Source: Gracilibacteraceae bacterium
GTDB lineage: Bacteria > Bacillota > Desulfitobacteriia > Desulfitobacteriales > Syntrophobotulaceae
Reading direction: 5' to 3'
Length of the DNA: 52,572 nucleotides
Assembly (NCBI GenBank): GCA_031266805.1
Contig: JAISAH010000070.1
Coordinates: 1 to 52,572 of the forward strand
The notes beneath the pieces were generated by a model. The model was not told where the DNA came from, ran no database searches, and saw only the letters and a program-made list of their open reading frames with translations. Positions 43,104 through 52,572 of this stretch are shown in pieces. The stretch's first letter is position 1. Each line of letters starts with the position of its first letter. The translations under genes were made by a program, and so were the position numbers.

Positions 43104-44954
43104 ATGAGTATTCTGGCGGCGAGCGGTCTGGACGTGGATGTGGCGGGCGGCTCCCTTTGGCGGGGGGTCTCGTTTCGGGTGGAGGCCGGGGAAAAAGTCG
43201 GGCTGGTCGGGCCGAACGGCGCGGGCAAAACCACTCTGCTGAAGGTGCTGCTGGGCGAGATCCGGCCCGAGCGCGGGGAAGTTTTTCTGGCGGAAAAACC
43301 GGGCTATCTGCCGCAGACGGCGGAGGCGGCGGCCGGCCTCTCCACGGTCTGGGAGGATCTCTTGGCCGAACGGCGGGACGTCATCGATTTACGCACGGCT
43401 TTACGGGCAGCGGAGGAAAAAATGGCCGCCGCCGGGGAAGACGTCTCGCTTTTGGCGCGGTATGCCGCCCTGACCCAGCAATACGAGGCGCTGGGCGGTT
43501 ACGCCCTAGAAGCGGACGCGCGGCGCATTCTCGCCGGATTGGGTCTGGCGGCGGCGCAGGCGGAAAAAAGCGCCTCGCTCTCCGGCGGGCAAAAAACCCG
43601 TCTGGCCTTGGCCCGCCTGCTGCTGGCCGCGCCGGAGCTGCTGCTTCTGGACGAGCCGACCAACCATTTGGATGTGGAGGCGCTGGAGTGGCTGGAGAAT
43701 TTTCTCACCTCTTACCGGGGGGCCGTGCTCGTCGTCTCGCATGACCGCTATTTTCTCGACCGGGTGGCGCGGCGGATCCTCTGGCTGGATCGCGGCGCCC
43801 TGCGCGTTTACGGCGGAAACTACTCCGCCGCGGAGCTGCAGCGGTCGCTGGAGCTGAAGACCCAGGCTAAAAACGCCGAGCAAACCGCGCGAAAGATCGC
43901 CGCCCTGGAGGAGTACATCCGCCGTTACGGCGCGGGGATCAAGGCCCGGCAGGCCCGGGGGCGGGAAAAACAGCTGGCCCGTCTGACGCCGGTCGCCGCG
44001 CCGGAAAAGGAAAAAGCCCTGCGCCTTGATCTGGCGAGCGGCGGCCGGACGGGACTGGCGGTGCTCACCGTCAGTGATTTGACCGTCGCTTACGGCGCGC
44101 GCGTCATTTTACGCGATATAAGTTTCACTTTGCGCCGCGGGGAAAAAACGGCTCTGCTCGGGGCGAACGGAGTCGGGAAAACGACTTTGCTGCGCGCCGT
44201 CCTGGGAAAAATTCCCTCGGGCGGCCGGGTGGCTCTCGGCGCGGGCGTCCGCGCGGCCTATTACGCACAGGAGTACGAGGATCTGGGCGCGGACGGCGCC
44301 GTGCTGGACGCCTTGCGCGCCGTCTCGCGGGCGGAGGACGGCGAATTGCGCTCTCGGCTCGCCCGTTTCGGCTTTCGCGGCCCGGACGTCCTGAAACCGG
44401 TGCGGGGGCTGTCCGGCGGCGAAAAGAGCCGCTTGGCCCTTTGCCGCCTTTTCCTGGCCGCCGGCAATCTCCTGCTGCTGGACGAACCGACCAACCATAT
44501 AGACGCCCCGACGCGCGAAGCCTTGGAGGAAGCCCTGATCGCCTATGAGGGCACGGCCCTGCTCGTTTCGCATGACCGCTATTTTCTGGACCGGGTGGCG
44601 AACCGGGTGGCTCTGCTCACCCCGGAGAGTTTTCGTCTCTGGGAAGGGGATTATTCGGCTTACCGCCGCCTCCGGCAGGAGGAAACGGCAGCGGCAGCGG
44701 AAACGCCGCCGCCGACCGCCGGCCGGGAAGAGTGGGAGCGGCAGCGGCTTCGCCGCCGGCGGAGCGTCCGAGATGAGAACCGGCGAGCCGGGTTGGAGCG
44801 CGAAGTGGCGGAGCGGGAAGCGGCCCTGGCCGCGGCGGAGCAGGCGGCGGCGGACGCGGGCGGCGACTATGAGCAGGCGGCGGCTTGGCATGAAAAGGCG
44901 GAGGCCCTGCGGGCGGAGATAGACGGCCTGCTGACGCGGTGGGTCGAGGCGTAG
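43104..44954 (+). CDS. ABC-F family ATPase
   Basis: 616 residues, no membrane helices, two ATPase domains. First: GPNGAGKTT, LSGGQKTRL, LLLDEPTNHLD; second: GANGVGKTT, LSGGEKSRL, LLLDEPTNHID. Both are followed by SHDRYFLDRV, and a charged linker lies between them (about 245-300). The last 90 residues form an Arg/Glu-rich coiled coil, as in Uup/YdiF-type members. ABC-F proteins act on the ribosome or in antibiotic protection; subgroup not assigned. Confidence 0.92.
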   Translation: MSILAASGLDVDVAGGSLWRGVSFRVEAGEKVGLVGPNGAGKTTLLKVLLGEIRPERGEVFLAEKPGYLPQTAEAAAGLSTVWEDLLAERRDVIDLRTALRAAEEKMAAAGEDVSLLARYAALTQQYEALGGYALEADARRILAGLGLAAAQAEKSASLSGGQKTRLALARLLLAAPELLLLDEPTNHLDVEALEWLENFLTSYRGAVLVVSHDRYFLDRVARRILWLDRGALRVYGGNYSAAELQRSLELKTQAKNAEQTARKIAALEEYIRRYGAGIKARQARGREKQLARLTPVAAPEKEKALRLDLASGGRTGLAVLTVSDLTVAYGARVILRDISFTLRRGEKTALLGANGVGKTTLLRAVLGKIPSGGRVALGAGVRAAYYAQEYEDLGADGAVLDALRAVSRAEDGELRSRLARFGFRGPDVLKPVRGLSGGEKSRLALCRLFLAAGNLLLLDEPTNHIDAPTREALEEALIAYEGTALLVSHDRYFLDRVANRVALLTPESFRLWEGDYSAYRRLRQEETAAAAETPPPTAGREEWERQRLRRRRSVRDENRRAGLEREVAEREAALAAAEQAAADAGGDYEQAAAWHEKAEALRAEIDGLLTRWVEA

Positions 44955-44970
44955 GTTTAACGGAGGGTTT

Positions 44971-45369
44971 ATGGCGAATGATCATATGACGCAGCTTAAC
45001 AGAAAAGGGCGGGCGGAGACCACGGTCACGGCCGCGAACACGGCGGCGGCGCTGGGGAGCGGCTCGCTGCCGGTTTTTGCCACCCCGGCTCTCGCCGCCC
45101 TGATGGAGCAAGCGGCGGTGGACGCCCTCGCCCTGGCCGAGGGCGAAACAAGCGTCGGCGTCCGTCTGGATCTCGCCCATACGGCGCCGACGCCGGTCGG
45201 CCTCAAAGTGTGGGCGGAGGCGGAAGTGACCGGCGGCGAAGGCCGCAGTTTGACTTTTCGCGTCAGCGCGGCGGACGAACGCGGGCCTGTCGCTGCGGGC
45301 CGGCATGAGCGCGTCGTCGTCCGCGCCGCCGATTTTTTGGCGAAGGCGCGGGCGAGAGCGGAGGCCTGA
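44971..45369 (+). CDS. Hotdog-fold thioesterase, FlK-like
   Basis: 132 residues. The pattern ATPALAALMEQAAVDAL, then LAHTAPTPVG and RSLTFRVSAADERGPVAAGRHER, fits the thioesterase family related to fluoroacetyl-CoA thioesterase FlK. That family is widespread in Bacillota and mostly hydrolyses unknown acyl-CoA substrates. Start ATG 44971 has CGGAGGG upstream. The yigZ-like gene starts right after its stop. Confidence 0.75.
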   Translation: MANDHMTQLNRKGRAETTVTAANTAAALGSGSLPVFATPALAALMEQAAVDALALAEGETSVGVRLDLAHTAPTPVGLKVWAEAEVTGGEGRSLTFRVSAADERGPVAAGRHERVVVRAADFLAKARARAEA

Positions 45370-45975
45370 GTGCCGCGGGCTTTGCTCCGGGAGGCGCGGG
45401 CGGAGCAGACCATAGACAAGTCGCGCTTCATCGCTCGGCTGACGCCGGTCGCGGATCAGGCGAGCGCGGAGGCCGGCCTGCGCGAGACTCGCCTCTTGTG
45501 GCCGGACGCCCGCCATTATGTTTATGCCTGGCGTCTGGGCGCCGGCGAGCGGGAAAAATGCTCGGACGACGGCGAACCGCGCGGCACGGGCGGGCGGCCT
45601 CTGCTGAATCTGCTGCAGCGGGCGGAGCTCTGGGACGCGCTGGCGGTGGTCACCCGCTATTTCGGCGGCGTGCTCCTGGGCACGGGCGGTCTGACCAGAG
45701 CTTACGCCGGCACGGCCCAACTGGCTTTGGCTCAGGCGGAAACAGTCCTCCTCCGCCCCCATATCCTTTACACGCTCGATTTGCCCTATACCTCGTATGA
45801 AAAAACGAAGCGCTTTTTGACCGCCTTGGACGCGATCATCGAAAAGGAAGAATTCGCCGCCGGCGTGACCGTCGCCTTCGCTCTGCCGGCGGAAAAGGCG
45901 GACGCCTGGGAAAAACAGGCGGCGGAGTGGGGCGGCTGGGCCAAAAGCGCACGCGGCGAGGAAGTAATGAAATGA
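45370..45975 (+). CDS. YigZ/IMPACT family protein
   Basis: 201 residues. Family hallmarks: HYVYAWRLG, SDDGEPRGTGGRPLL and VTRYFGGVLLGTGGLTRAY. The C-terminal part is the YigZ alpha/beta extension. Start is GTG immediately after the thioesterase stop. YigZ proteins are relatives of IMPACT, linked to translation control; exact function unknown. Confidence 0.88.
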   Translation: MPRALLREARAEQTIDKSRFIARLTPVADQASAEAGLRETRLLWPDARHYVYAWRLGAGEREKCSDDGEPRGTGGRPLLNLLQRAELWDALAVVTRYFGGVLLGTGGLTRAYAGTAQLALAQAETVLLRPHILYTLDLPYTSYEKTKRFLTALDAIIEKEEFAAGVTVAFALPAEKADAWEKQAAEWGGWAKSARGEEVMK

Positions 45976-46018
45976 AACAATCAATTGTAACAAAAAATCA
46001 CCCATGGAGCTAAAAAAT

Positions 46019-46885
46019 ATGCAAAGTATGACCGGTTTTGGCGCCGGCCGGAGCGAAGGTGAAGGCTGGCTGGCGGAAGCGGAATTGCGCTCGGTGAATC
46101 ACCGGTTTCTGGATATAGTGATCCGCGGCCCGCGCGTGGCGCCGGCCTTAGAAGAAGAAGCGCGGAAACAGATCCGCGGCGTGATTTTCCGGGGCCATGT
46201 CACAGTCAGTCTCAATTGCCGGGAAATCTCCGGGAAAAGGAATTTGATTGCCCTTGACAAAGATTTGGCGCTGGCGTATGATAAATGCCTGAGAGATCTG
46301 GCGCAGGAGCTGCGCGTGGTATACCAGCCGGATCTTTGGCGGCTGGTCTCCCTGCCGGATGTTTGGCGCGCGGAAGAAACCGCGGATGCCCAGCCGCCGC
46401 CGGCTTTGGTGGCGGAAGCTCTGACTCAGGCCCTGGCCGCGCTGGTCGCTGCCCGGGCCGCCGAAGGCGCGAGTATCGCCCGTGATTTGCGCGCCCGTCT
46501 GGCTTTGATCAGGAATTACGCGCTGAGCGTGAGGGAGAGGGCGCCCGCGGTCGCGGAAGCTTATCGCGCCCGGCTCGGGGAGCGGATGACCGAACTCATG
46601 GGCGGCGGCGCGGATCAGCGTCTGGCGGCGGAAGCGGCTTTATTCGCGGATAAGGCCGATATCACCGAGGAAACAGTCCGCCTTTTGAGTCACGCCGACC
46701 AGTTTGAAACGGCGCTCGCCGCGGCGGAGCCGGTGGGGCGCCGGTTGGATTTTCTTTTGCAGGAAATAGGGCGGGAAGTGAACACCATTGGCTCCAAGGC
46801 GAATGACGCCCTGATTACGCGCGTCGTGGTGGACGGCAAATGCGAATTGGAAAAAATGAGGGAACAAGTACAAAATTTGGAATAG
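46019..46885 (+). CDS. yicC: YicC family endoribonuclease-like protein
   Basis: 288 residues from ATG 46019, chosen because GGAG lies 9 bp upstream (ATG 46004 is the alternative). Hallmarks: MQSMTGFGAG at the N-terminus, ELRSVNHRFLDI, and the C-terminal GRRLDFLLQEIGREVNTIGSK. YicC proteins cut RNA in E. coli. It heads the yicC-remA-gmk-rpoZ-coaBC gene order typical of Bacillota. Confidence 0.92.
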   Translation: MQSMTGFGAGRSEGEGWLAEAELRSVNHRFLDIVIRGPRVAPALEEEARKQIRGVIFRGHVTVSLNCREISGKRNLIALDKDLALAYDKCLRDLAQELRVVYQPDLWRLVSLPDVWRAEETADAQPPPALVAEALTQALAALVAARAAEGASIARDLRARLALIRNYALSVRERAPAVAEAYRARLGERMTELMGGGADQRLAAEAALFADKADITEETVRLLSHADQFETALAAAEPVGRRLDFLLQEIGREVNTIGSKANDALITRVVVDGKCELEKMREQVQNLE

Positions 46886-46936
46886 GATCCGAGGGCGCCT
46901 TTAGTGGTGGCCAGTAACGGTTCCTGAGGGGCGGGA

Positions 46937-47233
46937 ATGGAAGTCAGGGTAGTTAATATAGGCTTTGGCAACACCGTTTTGACCGGGAGAGTGGTCGCCG
47001 TCGTCAGCCCGGAGTCGGCGCCGGTCAAACGGGTGATCCAGGAGGCCCGGGAAGGCAAATGCCTAATCGACGCGACGCAGGGCCGCCGCACGAAGGCGGT
47101 CGTTATCTGCGACAGCGGGCATATATTTCTTTCCGCCTTGCAGACGGACACGCTGGTCAACCGGCTGACCGCAAAATTTCCCCCCGCGGAAAGCGCGACG
47201 GCGGCGGAGCCGGATTCGGAGGCGGAAAAATGA
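46937..47233 (+). CDS. remA: RemA/DUF370 family regulator
   Basis: 98 residues. RemA is a DNA-binding activator of matrix and osmoprotection genes in Bacillus. Hallmarks: [47 protein letters not shown] and SGHIFLSAL. The last 15 residues are an acidic tail. Its stop overlaps the gmk ATG (ATGA, 47230-47233). Confidence 0.9.
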   Translation: MEVRVVNIGFGNTVLTGRVVAVVSPESAPVKRVIQEAREGKCLIDATQGRRTKAVVICDSGHIFLSALQTDTLVNRLTAKFPPAESATAAEPDSEAEK

Positions 47234-47814
47234 AGGATCCCGCGACCACGACCGGGCTGCTCGTCGTGATCTCCGGCCCCGGCGGCGTCGGCAAGGGGAC
47301 TGTCTGTCAGGAGCTGCTGAAGGACGGCGATCTGGCGGTCTCGGTTTCCGTCACGACCCGCGCTCCGCGCCCGGATGAAAAAGAGGGCCGGCATTATTAC
47401 TTCCGCACGCGGGCAGAATTTGAGCGTCTCCGGGCGGAAGGCCGCCTGCTCGAATCGGCGGAAGTTTCCGGCAACCTGTACGGCACGCCGCGGGCGGAAG
47501 TAGAAAAACTGCTGGCCGCGGGCAAAACCGTCATTTTGGAGATCGACGTGCAAGGCGGCAGGCAGGTGAAGTCCGTCCTGCCGTGTCTGACTATATTTCT
47601 CATGCCTCCGTCGCGGGAGGAACTGGAGGCGCGTTTTTGCCGGCGGGGCGCGGACAGCGCTCAGGTGATGGCGGCCCGGATGGCGCTGGCGGTCGAGGAA
47701 ATAGCGGCGGCCGCCGATTACGATTTTGTGGTGGTCAACGACGAACTGGCGCGGACGGTGACGGAAGTCCGCCAAATTATCAAAACGGCGCGGGAAAAGG
47801 GGGATGGAATTTGA
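47230..47814 (+). CDS. gmk: Guanylate kinase
   Basis: 194 residues. Phosphorylates GMP to GDP. P-loop [10 protein letters not shown] (about 15-24; the usual Ser after GP is Gly here), the GMP-binding segment [19 protein letters not shown] and ILEIDVQGG. Start ATG 47230, coupled to remA. Stop overlaps the TTG of rpoZ. Confidence 0.94.
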   Translation: MKDPATTTGLLVVISGPGGVGKGTVCQELLKDGDLAVSVSVTTRAPRPDEKEGRHYYFRTRAEFERLRAEGRLLESAEVSGNLYGTPRAEVEKLLAAGKTVILEIDVQGGRQVKSVLPCLTIFLMPPSREELEARFCRRGADSAQVMAARMALAVEEIAAAADYDFVVVNDELARTVTEVRQIIKTAREKGDGI

Positions 47815-47999
47815 GACAGCCATCGCTGGATGAACTGATGCGGAATGTGGACAGCAAATACACGCTGGTCGTGGCCGTAGCCAAGCGGGCCAGATACATC
47901 ATGGCGCACAGCACGATCGCGGAAAGCAACGAGATAAAACCGGTGAGCACGGCGCTGCTGGAGATGGAGCGCGGCGAACTCATCGTTGAAGCGGAATGA
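47811..47999 (+). CDS. rpoZ: RNA polymerase omega subunit
   Basis: 62 residues from TTG 47811, which overlaps the gmk stop as TTGA. Short omega typical of Bacillota: PSLDELMRNVDSKYTLVVAVAKRAR, then KPVSTALLEMERGEL. GGGGGATGG lies upstream as the ribosome site. Omega helps RNA polymerase assembly. No ATG gives a fitting N-terminus, which supports the rare start. Confidence 0.9.
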   Translation: MRQPSLDELMRNVDSKYTLVVAVAKRARYIMAHSTIAESNEIKPVSTALLEMERGELIVEAE

Positions 48000-48020
48000 T
48001 TTGAGGTTGGGTGACAGGCG

Positions 48021-49244
48021 ATGCTCACAGGCAAAAAAATAATCCTCGGGGTGACGGGCGGCATTGCCGCTTATAAGGCCGTTGAACTGGCCAGCCGCCT
48101 GAAAAAAGACGGGGCGGAGCTGCGCGTCGTCATGACGGAAGCCGCGGCGGCTTTTGTGCGGCCGCTCACTTTTCAGGCCGTCTCCGGCAATCCGGTCCAT
48201 TTGCGCCAGTTTGAGGAACCGCGCGTCTGGAACATCGAGCATGTGGCTCTGGCGGAACAGGCTGACCTCATCGTCGTCGCCCCGGCGACCGCCCATACTC
48301 TAGCCTGCATGGCCCTGGGCCTCGCCCCGGACCTGCTCACCTCCACTTTGCTCGCCGCCCGCTCGCCCATCCTTGCCGCTCCGGCCATGAATACGGCCAT
48401 GTATTTTCATCCGGCCACCCAGGAGCATCTTGCTTGCCTGCGGGCGCGCGGCGTCGCGTTGATTGGCCCGGATGAAGGAGCGCTGGCCTGCGGGGAAAGC
48501 GGCGCGGGGCGCATGAGCGAACCGGAGGCGATCGCGGCCGCCGCCCGGCGCCTGCTGACCGCCGGGCCGCTCGCGGGCCGGCGCGCTCTCGTCACGGCCG
48601 GCGGCACCCGGGAACGCCTGGATCCCGTCCGCTATATCGGCAATTTCAGTTCCGGGAAAATGGGTTACGCCGCCGCGGCTTCTCTGGCGGCGGCCGGCGC
48701 GGAGGTGACGCTGATCAGCGCCCCGACCGCCCTGCCCCGGCCGGCCGGCGTCCGCCGCATAGAGACGGAAAGCGCGCTGGCCATGCGGGACGCCGTGCTG
48801 GAGCTTTTCCCGGCCAGCGACATCGCGGTCATGGCGGCGGCGGTGGCTGACTACCGGCCGGCGGCCCCCGCCGAGCAGAAGATCAAGAAAAAAGGCGGCG
48901 ACCTCACGCTGACGCTGACGGAAACCCCGGATATCCTCGCGGAATTGGGCCGGCAGAAACAGGGCAAAGTCCTCGTGGGTTTCGCGGCGGAGACAGAGGA
49001 CGCGCGCGCCCGGGGCGCGGAAAAACTCCGGCGCAAGAACGCTGATTTCCTCGTCTTGAACGATGTGACGCGAGCCGGGGCGGGCTTTGGCGCGGACACC
49101 AATATCGTCAGTTTTCTCTATCCCGGCGGCGGGTTTCGGGATTTTCCCCTGATGAGCAAAAGGGAAGTCGCGGATCTGATAACGGAAGAAATCATTCGGC
49201 TTTTACCGCGTGATAATAAACCTGTAAAGGAGAACGAAAAATGA
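48021..49244 (+). CDS. coaBC: Bifunctional phosphopantothenoylcysteine decarboxylase / synthetase
   Basis: 407 residues. Two steps of coenzyme A synthesis. CoaC half: [18 protein letters not shown], an active-site His in NIEHVALAE, and the PAMNTAMY motif near 120. CoaB half from about 185: [32 protein letters not shown] and the LVLNDV segment. Its stop overlaps metK (ATGA). Confidence 0.95.
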   Translation: MLTGKKIILGVTGGIAAYKAVELASRLKKDGAELRVVMTEAAAAFVRPLTFQAVSGNPVHLRQFEEPRVWNIEHVALAEQADLIVVAPATAHTLACMALGLAPDLLTSTLLAARSPILAAPAMNTAMYFHPATQEHLACLRARGVALIGPDEGALACGESGAGRMSEPEAIAAAARRLLTAGPLAGRRALVTAGGTRERLDPVRYIGNFSSGKMGYAAAASLAAAGAEVTLISAPTALPRPAGVRRIETESALAMRDAVLELFPASDIAVMAAAVADYRPAAPAEQKIKKKGGDLTLTLTETPDILAELGRQKQGKVLVGFAAETEDARARGAEKLRRKNADFLVLNDVTRAGAGFGADTNIVSFLYPGGGFRDFPLMSKREVADLITEEIIRLLPRDNKPVKENEK

Positions 49245-50419
49245 GTGAGTGCCTGTTGACATCCGAGTCGGTGACGGAAGGCCATCCGGACAAATTATGC
49301 GATCAGGTCTCCGATGCCATCCTCGACGCGATTTTGAGCGAGGACAAAGACGCGCGCGTGGCCTGCGAAACTTTTGCCGCCACCGGCCTCATCCTTGTAG
49401 GCGGGGAGATCACCACCAGCTGTTACGCGGACATCCCGCGCGTGGTGCGCGAAACGGTGCGCGGCATCGGCTACACGGACGCGGCTTTGTGTTTTGACGC
49501 CAACACCTGCTCCGTCATGACCTGTATCAACGAGCAGTCAAAAGATATAGCCCAGGGAGTAAACAACGCGCTGGAGACCCGCGGCGCCGGCGAAGAGGCG
49601 GATATCGGCGCCGGGGATCAGGGGATGATGTTCGGTTACGCGACCAATGAAACGGAAACTTTCATGCCCGCGCCGATCTATTTTGCCCACGGCCTGGCCC
49701 GCCGGCTGGCGGAGGCGCGTAAAACCGGGGAACTGCCCTGGCTGCGTCCGGACGGCAAAACCCAGGTGACGGTGGCCTATCGGGACGGGAAGCCGGCCTG
49801 GATCGACACCATCGTGGTTTCGGCCCAACATTCCCCGGACGTCTCGCCGGAGCGGATCCGCAAGGACATCATGAGTCAGGTGGTGGAAGCGGCGCTGCCC
49901 GCCGCCATGCTGACGGGGGCCACGAAATATTTTGTCAACCCGACCGGGCGCTTTGTCATCGGCGGACCTCAGGGCGACACCGGCCTCACGGGGCGGAAGA
50001 TCATCGTCGACACCTACGGCGGGCTGGCCCGGCACGGCGGCGGCTGTTTTTCCGGCAAAGACCCGACAAAAGTCGATCGCTCCGGCGCCTATGCCGCCCG
50101 CTACGCGGCCAAGAATATCGTGGCGGCGGGACTGGCGGAAAAATGCGAGTTGCAGATCGCTTACGCCATAGGCGTGGCCCAGCCGGTCTCCGTCAACGCT
50201 AACACCTTTGGCACGGGCCGGGCGCCGGACAGCGTCATCGAGGCTCTGGTGCGCAAGAATTTTGACCTCCGCCCCCGCGCCATCATCGACATGCTGGATC
50301 TGCGCCGCCCCATCTATAAACAGACGGCGGCTTACGGCCATTTTGGCCGCCCGGACATCGACCTGCCGTGGGAGCGGACGGACCGGGCCGCGGAACTCAA
50401 GGCTCAGGCCGGGATATAG
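49241..50419 (+). CDS. metK: S-adenosylmethionine synthetase
   Basis: 392 residues. Makes SAM from methionine and ATP. Hallmarks: [30 protein letters not shown] and [19 protein letters not shown]. Start ATG 49241 overlaps the coaBC stop. Confidence 0.96.
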   Translation: MSECLLTSESVTEGHPDKLCDQVSDAILDAILSEDKDARVACETFAATGLILVGGEITTSCYADIPRVVRETVRGIGYTDAALCFDANTCSVMTCINEQSKDIAQGVNNALETRGAGEEADIGAGDQGMMFGYATNETETFMPAPIYFAHGLARRLAEARKTGELPWLRPDGKTQVTVAYRDGKPAWIDTIVVSAQHSPDVSPERIRKDIMSQVVEAALPAAMLTGATKYFVNPTGRFVIGGPQGDTGLTGRKIIVDTYGGLARHGGGCFSGKDPTKVDRSGAYAARYAAKNIVAAGLAEKCELQIAYAIGVAQPVSVNANTFGTGRAPDSVIEALVRKNFDLRPRAIIDMLDLRRPIYKQTAAYGHFGRPDIDLPWERTDRAAELKAQAGI

Positions 50420-50468
50420 AAAAAACGCTGATCGAGCCGCGATTCAGCAAAACCAAGGAGTGAGGATC

Positions 50469-50879
50469 ATGAGACAAATCTCCATATTTCTCGAAAACGC
50501 CAAAGGACGGCTGGCCCAGGTCCTGGACAAAATGGCCGAACTCGGGGTGAATATCCGGGCGCTCTCTTTGGCGGACACCAGAGATTTCGGCGTTTTGCGC
50601 GTTATCGTCGACGATCCGGAATCCGTGGCGGCCAAACTGCAGGAAAATCATTATGTGGTCAAGATAACGCCGGTTTGGATCCTCCGGGTCCCGGACCGGC
50701 CCGGCGGGTTGGCCGGGATGCTCGGCAAGCTGGTGGCGGAGGGCGTGGTGGTGGAATATATGTACGCTTTTGTGGAGACTGACGGCCTGACCGCCCAGGT
50801 GGTGCTGCGGCCCCGCGACCGGGAGATCATGGAGCGGGCGGTGCTGAAACACGGATTGAGCGAGGAAATCGCCGGGTGA
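50469..50879 (+). CDS. Tandem ACT-domain protein
   Basis: 136 residues from ATG 50469 (AAGGAGTGAGG upstream). Two ACT units: QISIFLENAKGRLAQVLDKMAELGVNI-type repeat one, and ILRVPDRPGGLAGMLGKLVAEGV-type repeat two. ACT domains bind amino acids; stand-alone pairs like this are common beside amino acid or aryl-acid metabolism genes. The stop overlaps the GTG of the aminotransferase gene, so it may regulate that pathway. Each repeat label here is a pattern, and ligand is unknown. Confidence 0.85.
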   Translation: MRQISIFLENAKGRLAQVLDKMAELGVNIRALSLADTRDFGVLRVIVDDPESVAAKLQENHYVVKITPVWILRVPDRPGGLAGMLGKLVAEGVVVEYMYAFVETDGLTAQVVLRPRDREIMERAVLKHGLSEEIAG

Positions 50880-52060
50880 TACGTTTCGCTAAACGAATGG
50901 ACCAATTCGCGCCGGGGGTCTTCACCCGGCTGGCCGTCGCCAAACAGGAGATCCTGAAGGCGGGAAGACCCGTCGTCGATTTCAGCGTCGGCGCCCCCAA
51001 TATCCCTCCCGCGCCCCATGTGCTGGAGGCACTGACCCGCGCGGCGGCGGCGGGGGAAAACTATACCTACGCCCTGAGCGATCTGCCGGAGCTGACGGCG
51101 GCGGCGGCGGCCTGGTACGGGCGCCGTTTTGGCGTGGATATCGACCCGGAAACGGAAGTCACCTCGCTGTTGGGTTCCCAGGACGGGCTGGCCCATCTGT
51201 GCCTGACGCTGGCCGATCCCGGCGACACAGTCCTCGTGCCCGAGCCCTGCTACCCGGTTTTCGCGGACGGGGCGCGCCTGGCCGGGGCGGAAGTCGTTTT
51301 TATGCCCCAGCGGCCGGAAAACAACTGGCTGATCGACCTGGACGCCATACCGGATGAGGCGGCGCGGCGGGCGAAACTGATGATCGTCTGCTATCCGAAC
51401 AACCCGACCACCGCCGCGGCTCCGCCCGCTTTTTACGAAAAACTGGCCGCCTTCGCCAAGGCGCGGGATATCGCTGTCTTGCATGACAACGCCTACAGCG
51501 AGCTCGTTTTTGACGGCGGCCGGGCCGGCAGTTTTCTCAGCGCGCCCGGAGCGCGGGACGTCGGGCTGGAGTTCAACTCGCTTTCCAAAACCTACGGACT
51601 GGCCGGGGCCCGGATCGGGTTTGCCCTAGGTAACCGGGAGATGATCGCCCGGCTTAACCTGCTAAAATCCAATATAGATTTTGGTGTTTTCCTGCCCGTG
51701 CAAAAAGCGGCCGTCGCCGCCCTGAGCGGGCCTCAGGACTATGTGGCCGCCGCCCGCGCCGCTTATGAGCGCCGGCGCGATTTGTTGACGGCGGAGTTTT
51801 CCCGCGTCGGCTGGCCGCTCAGGCCTTCCCCGGCGACGATGTTCGTCTGGGCGGCGCTGCCCCCCTCTTTCCGGGGCGGCTGTGAGGATTTTGCCGAAAA
51901 ACTCATGCGCCTCGCCGGCGTCGTCGTCATTCCGGGTACAGCTTTCGGCCCTTCCGGGGAGGGGTACGTCCGCATCGCTCTGGTGCGCTCCGAGGAGGAA
52001 ATAATCGCCGCCGCGGCCGCGATAGCGGAGAGCGGCATGTTGGAATCCGGCGGGGGTTGA
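50876..52060 (+). CDS. Class I/II PLP aminotransferase, LL-diaminopimelate aminotransferase-like
   Basis: 394 residues. Fold-type I aminotransferase: NYTYALSDLPEL, SLLGSQDGLAHL, CYPNNPT, HDNAYSEL, and the PLP lysine in SLSKTYGLAGARIGF; the C-terminal R in GYVRIAL binds the substrate carboxylate. Overall likeness is to DapL/aspartate-aminotransferase relatives, so lysine synthesis or another amino acid is possible. GTG start at 50876 overlaps the ACT gene (GTGA). Confidence 0.88.
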   Translation: MIRFAKRMDQFAPGVFTRLAVAKQEILKAGRPVVDFSVGAPNIPPAPHVLEALTRAAAAGENYTYALSDLPELTAAAAAWYGRRFGVDIDPETEVTSLLGSQDGLAHLCLTLADPGDTVLVPEPCYPVFADGARLAGAEVVFMPQRPENNWLIDLDAIPDEAARRAKLMIVCYPNNPTTAAAPPAFYEKLAAFAKARDIAVLHDNAYSELVFDGGRAGSFLSAPGARDVGLEFNSLSKTYGLAGARIGFALGNREMIARLNLLKSNIDFGVFLPVQKAAVAALSGPQDYVAAARAAYERRRDLLTAEFSRVGWPLRPSPATMFVWAALPPSFRGGCEDFAEKLMRLAGVVVIPGTAFGPSGEGYVRIALVRSEEEIIAAAAAIAESGMLESGGG

Positions 52061-52070
52061 GAGAGGCGGC

Positions 52071-52572
52071 ATGACGAAAAACAAGGCCAACGGCCGGCTG
52101 TGGCTGTACGACACGACTTTGCGGGACGGCGCCCAAGGCGAGGGCGTGCAGTTTTCGCTGGAAAATAAACTGGATTACATCCGGGCCATGCAGGAATGGG
52201 GCGCTCCTTATATTGAGGCGGGGTGGCCGGGCGCGAGCCCTAAAGACGACGAGCTGTTCGCGGCCTTACGGGCGGAGGGCCTTTTCCGGCGGCCGGAGCG
52301 GATCGTGGCTTTTGGCAGTACCTGCAAGGCGGGGACCAGGGCCGATCAAAGCCCGGTGCTGCGCGAACTGGCCGCTTCCGGCGCTAAGACAGTGACCATT
52401 TTTGGAAAATCATGGGAACTACATGTGCGCGAGGTCTTGCGCACGGATGAAGGGGAAAATCTGCGCCTGATCCGCGCGTCGATCGAGTTTTTGACCCAAA
52501 GCGGGGTCGAGGTGTTTTTCGACGCGGAGCATTTTTTTGACGGCTGGAAGGAAAACCGCGATTTTGCCTGGC
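52071..52572 (+). CDS. cimA: Citramalate synthase / isopropylmalate synthase family, N-terminal part
   Basis: 167 residues are visible before the window ends. Hallmarks: YDTTLRDGAQGEGVQFS near 13-29 and YIEAGWPGASPKDDELF, which matches the CimA-type (R-citramalate synthase) branch more than LeuA. Citramalate synthase condenses acetyl-CoA and pyruvate for isoleucine synthesis. Start ATG 52071 with GAGAGGCGG upstream, 10 bp after the aminotransferase gene. Confidence 0.85.
   Translation, partial: MTKNKANGRLWLYDTTLRDGAQGEGVQFSLENKLDYIRAMQEWGAPYIEAGWPGASPKDDELFAALRAEGLFRRPERIVAFGSTCKAGTRADQSPVLRELAASGAKTVTIFGKSWELHVREVLRTDEGENLRLIRASIEFLTQSGVEVFFDAEHFFDGWKENRDFAW

Noticed and set aside
44617-46005. 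462-codon open frame antisense to the ABC-F, thioesterase and yigZ genes
   Set aside because: It crosses three confident plus-strand genes and its product is Pro/Arg low-complexity sequence.

Overview
The window looks like a chromosomal segment of a GC-rich member of the Bacillota (Clostridia or Negativicutes type, probably anaerobic). The clearest pointers are the gene order yicC-remA-gmk-rpoZ-coaBC-metK, the remA/DUF370 gene, a split transketolase, a K+-dependent membrane pyrophosphatase and the block def-polA-mutM. I cannot name the species. No rRNA, tRNA or CRISPR array was seen.

Layout. 1-4.6 kb (minus): a sensor histidine kinase cut by the window edge, a LafB/CpoA-like glycolipid glycosyltransferase, a VTT-domain membrane protein and a two-gene ABC-2 exporter. 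4.8-9.3 kb (plus): a YceG-like protein, argF and argG. 9.35-12.9 kb (minus): a heterodimeric ABC exporter. 13.1-27.0 kb (plus): an AT-richer island (roughly 40-45% GC by eye against about 60% around it) carrying a BREX type 4-like phage-defence operon. 27.1-28.2 kb: a small toxin-antitoxin-like cassette (DUF3990/DUF3791). 28.1-35.1 kb (minus): GNAT-DUF1801 protein, ABC exporter, hppA, secG and split transketolase. 35.1-38.9 kb (plus): a palindromic mobile-type repeat, a strong promoter, a cobalamin-type riboswitch with terminator, then btuF-btuC-btuD-like genes and a PduO-like adenosyltransferase. 39.0-52.6 kb (plus): def-polA-mutM-ABC-F-thioesterase-yigZ, yicC-remA-gmk-rpoZ-coaBC-metK, an ACT protein, an aminotransferase and the start of a citramalate synthase gene.

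The main find is the defence island. From a near-perfect promoter (13154-13182) it encodes a 75-aa leader ORF, a DGQHR/DndB-like protein, an unrecognised 594-aa protein, BrxP (PP-loop sulfurtransferase/PAPS-reductase family with extra Fe-S-type cysteines), BrxC (large P-loop ATPase), PglZ (phosphatase-fold protein), a short BrxL lacking an obvious Lon-like C-terminus, and a 66-aa zinc-ribbon protein. There is no methyltransferase gene. A BREX core joined to Dnd-type parts suggests sulfur-based (phosphorothioate) DNA marking rather than methylation. The island edges carry debris: a relic of a paralogue of the 594-aa gene upstream, a 55-bp copy of the neighbouring ABC exporter gene downstream, and convergent genes that run into each other at 28.06-28.17 kb.

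All calls come from reading the sequence and remembered family motifs. No database search was run.
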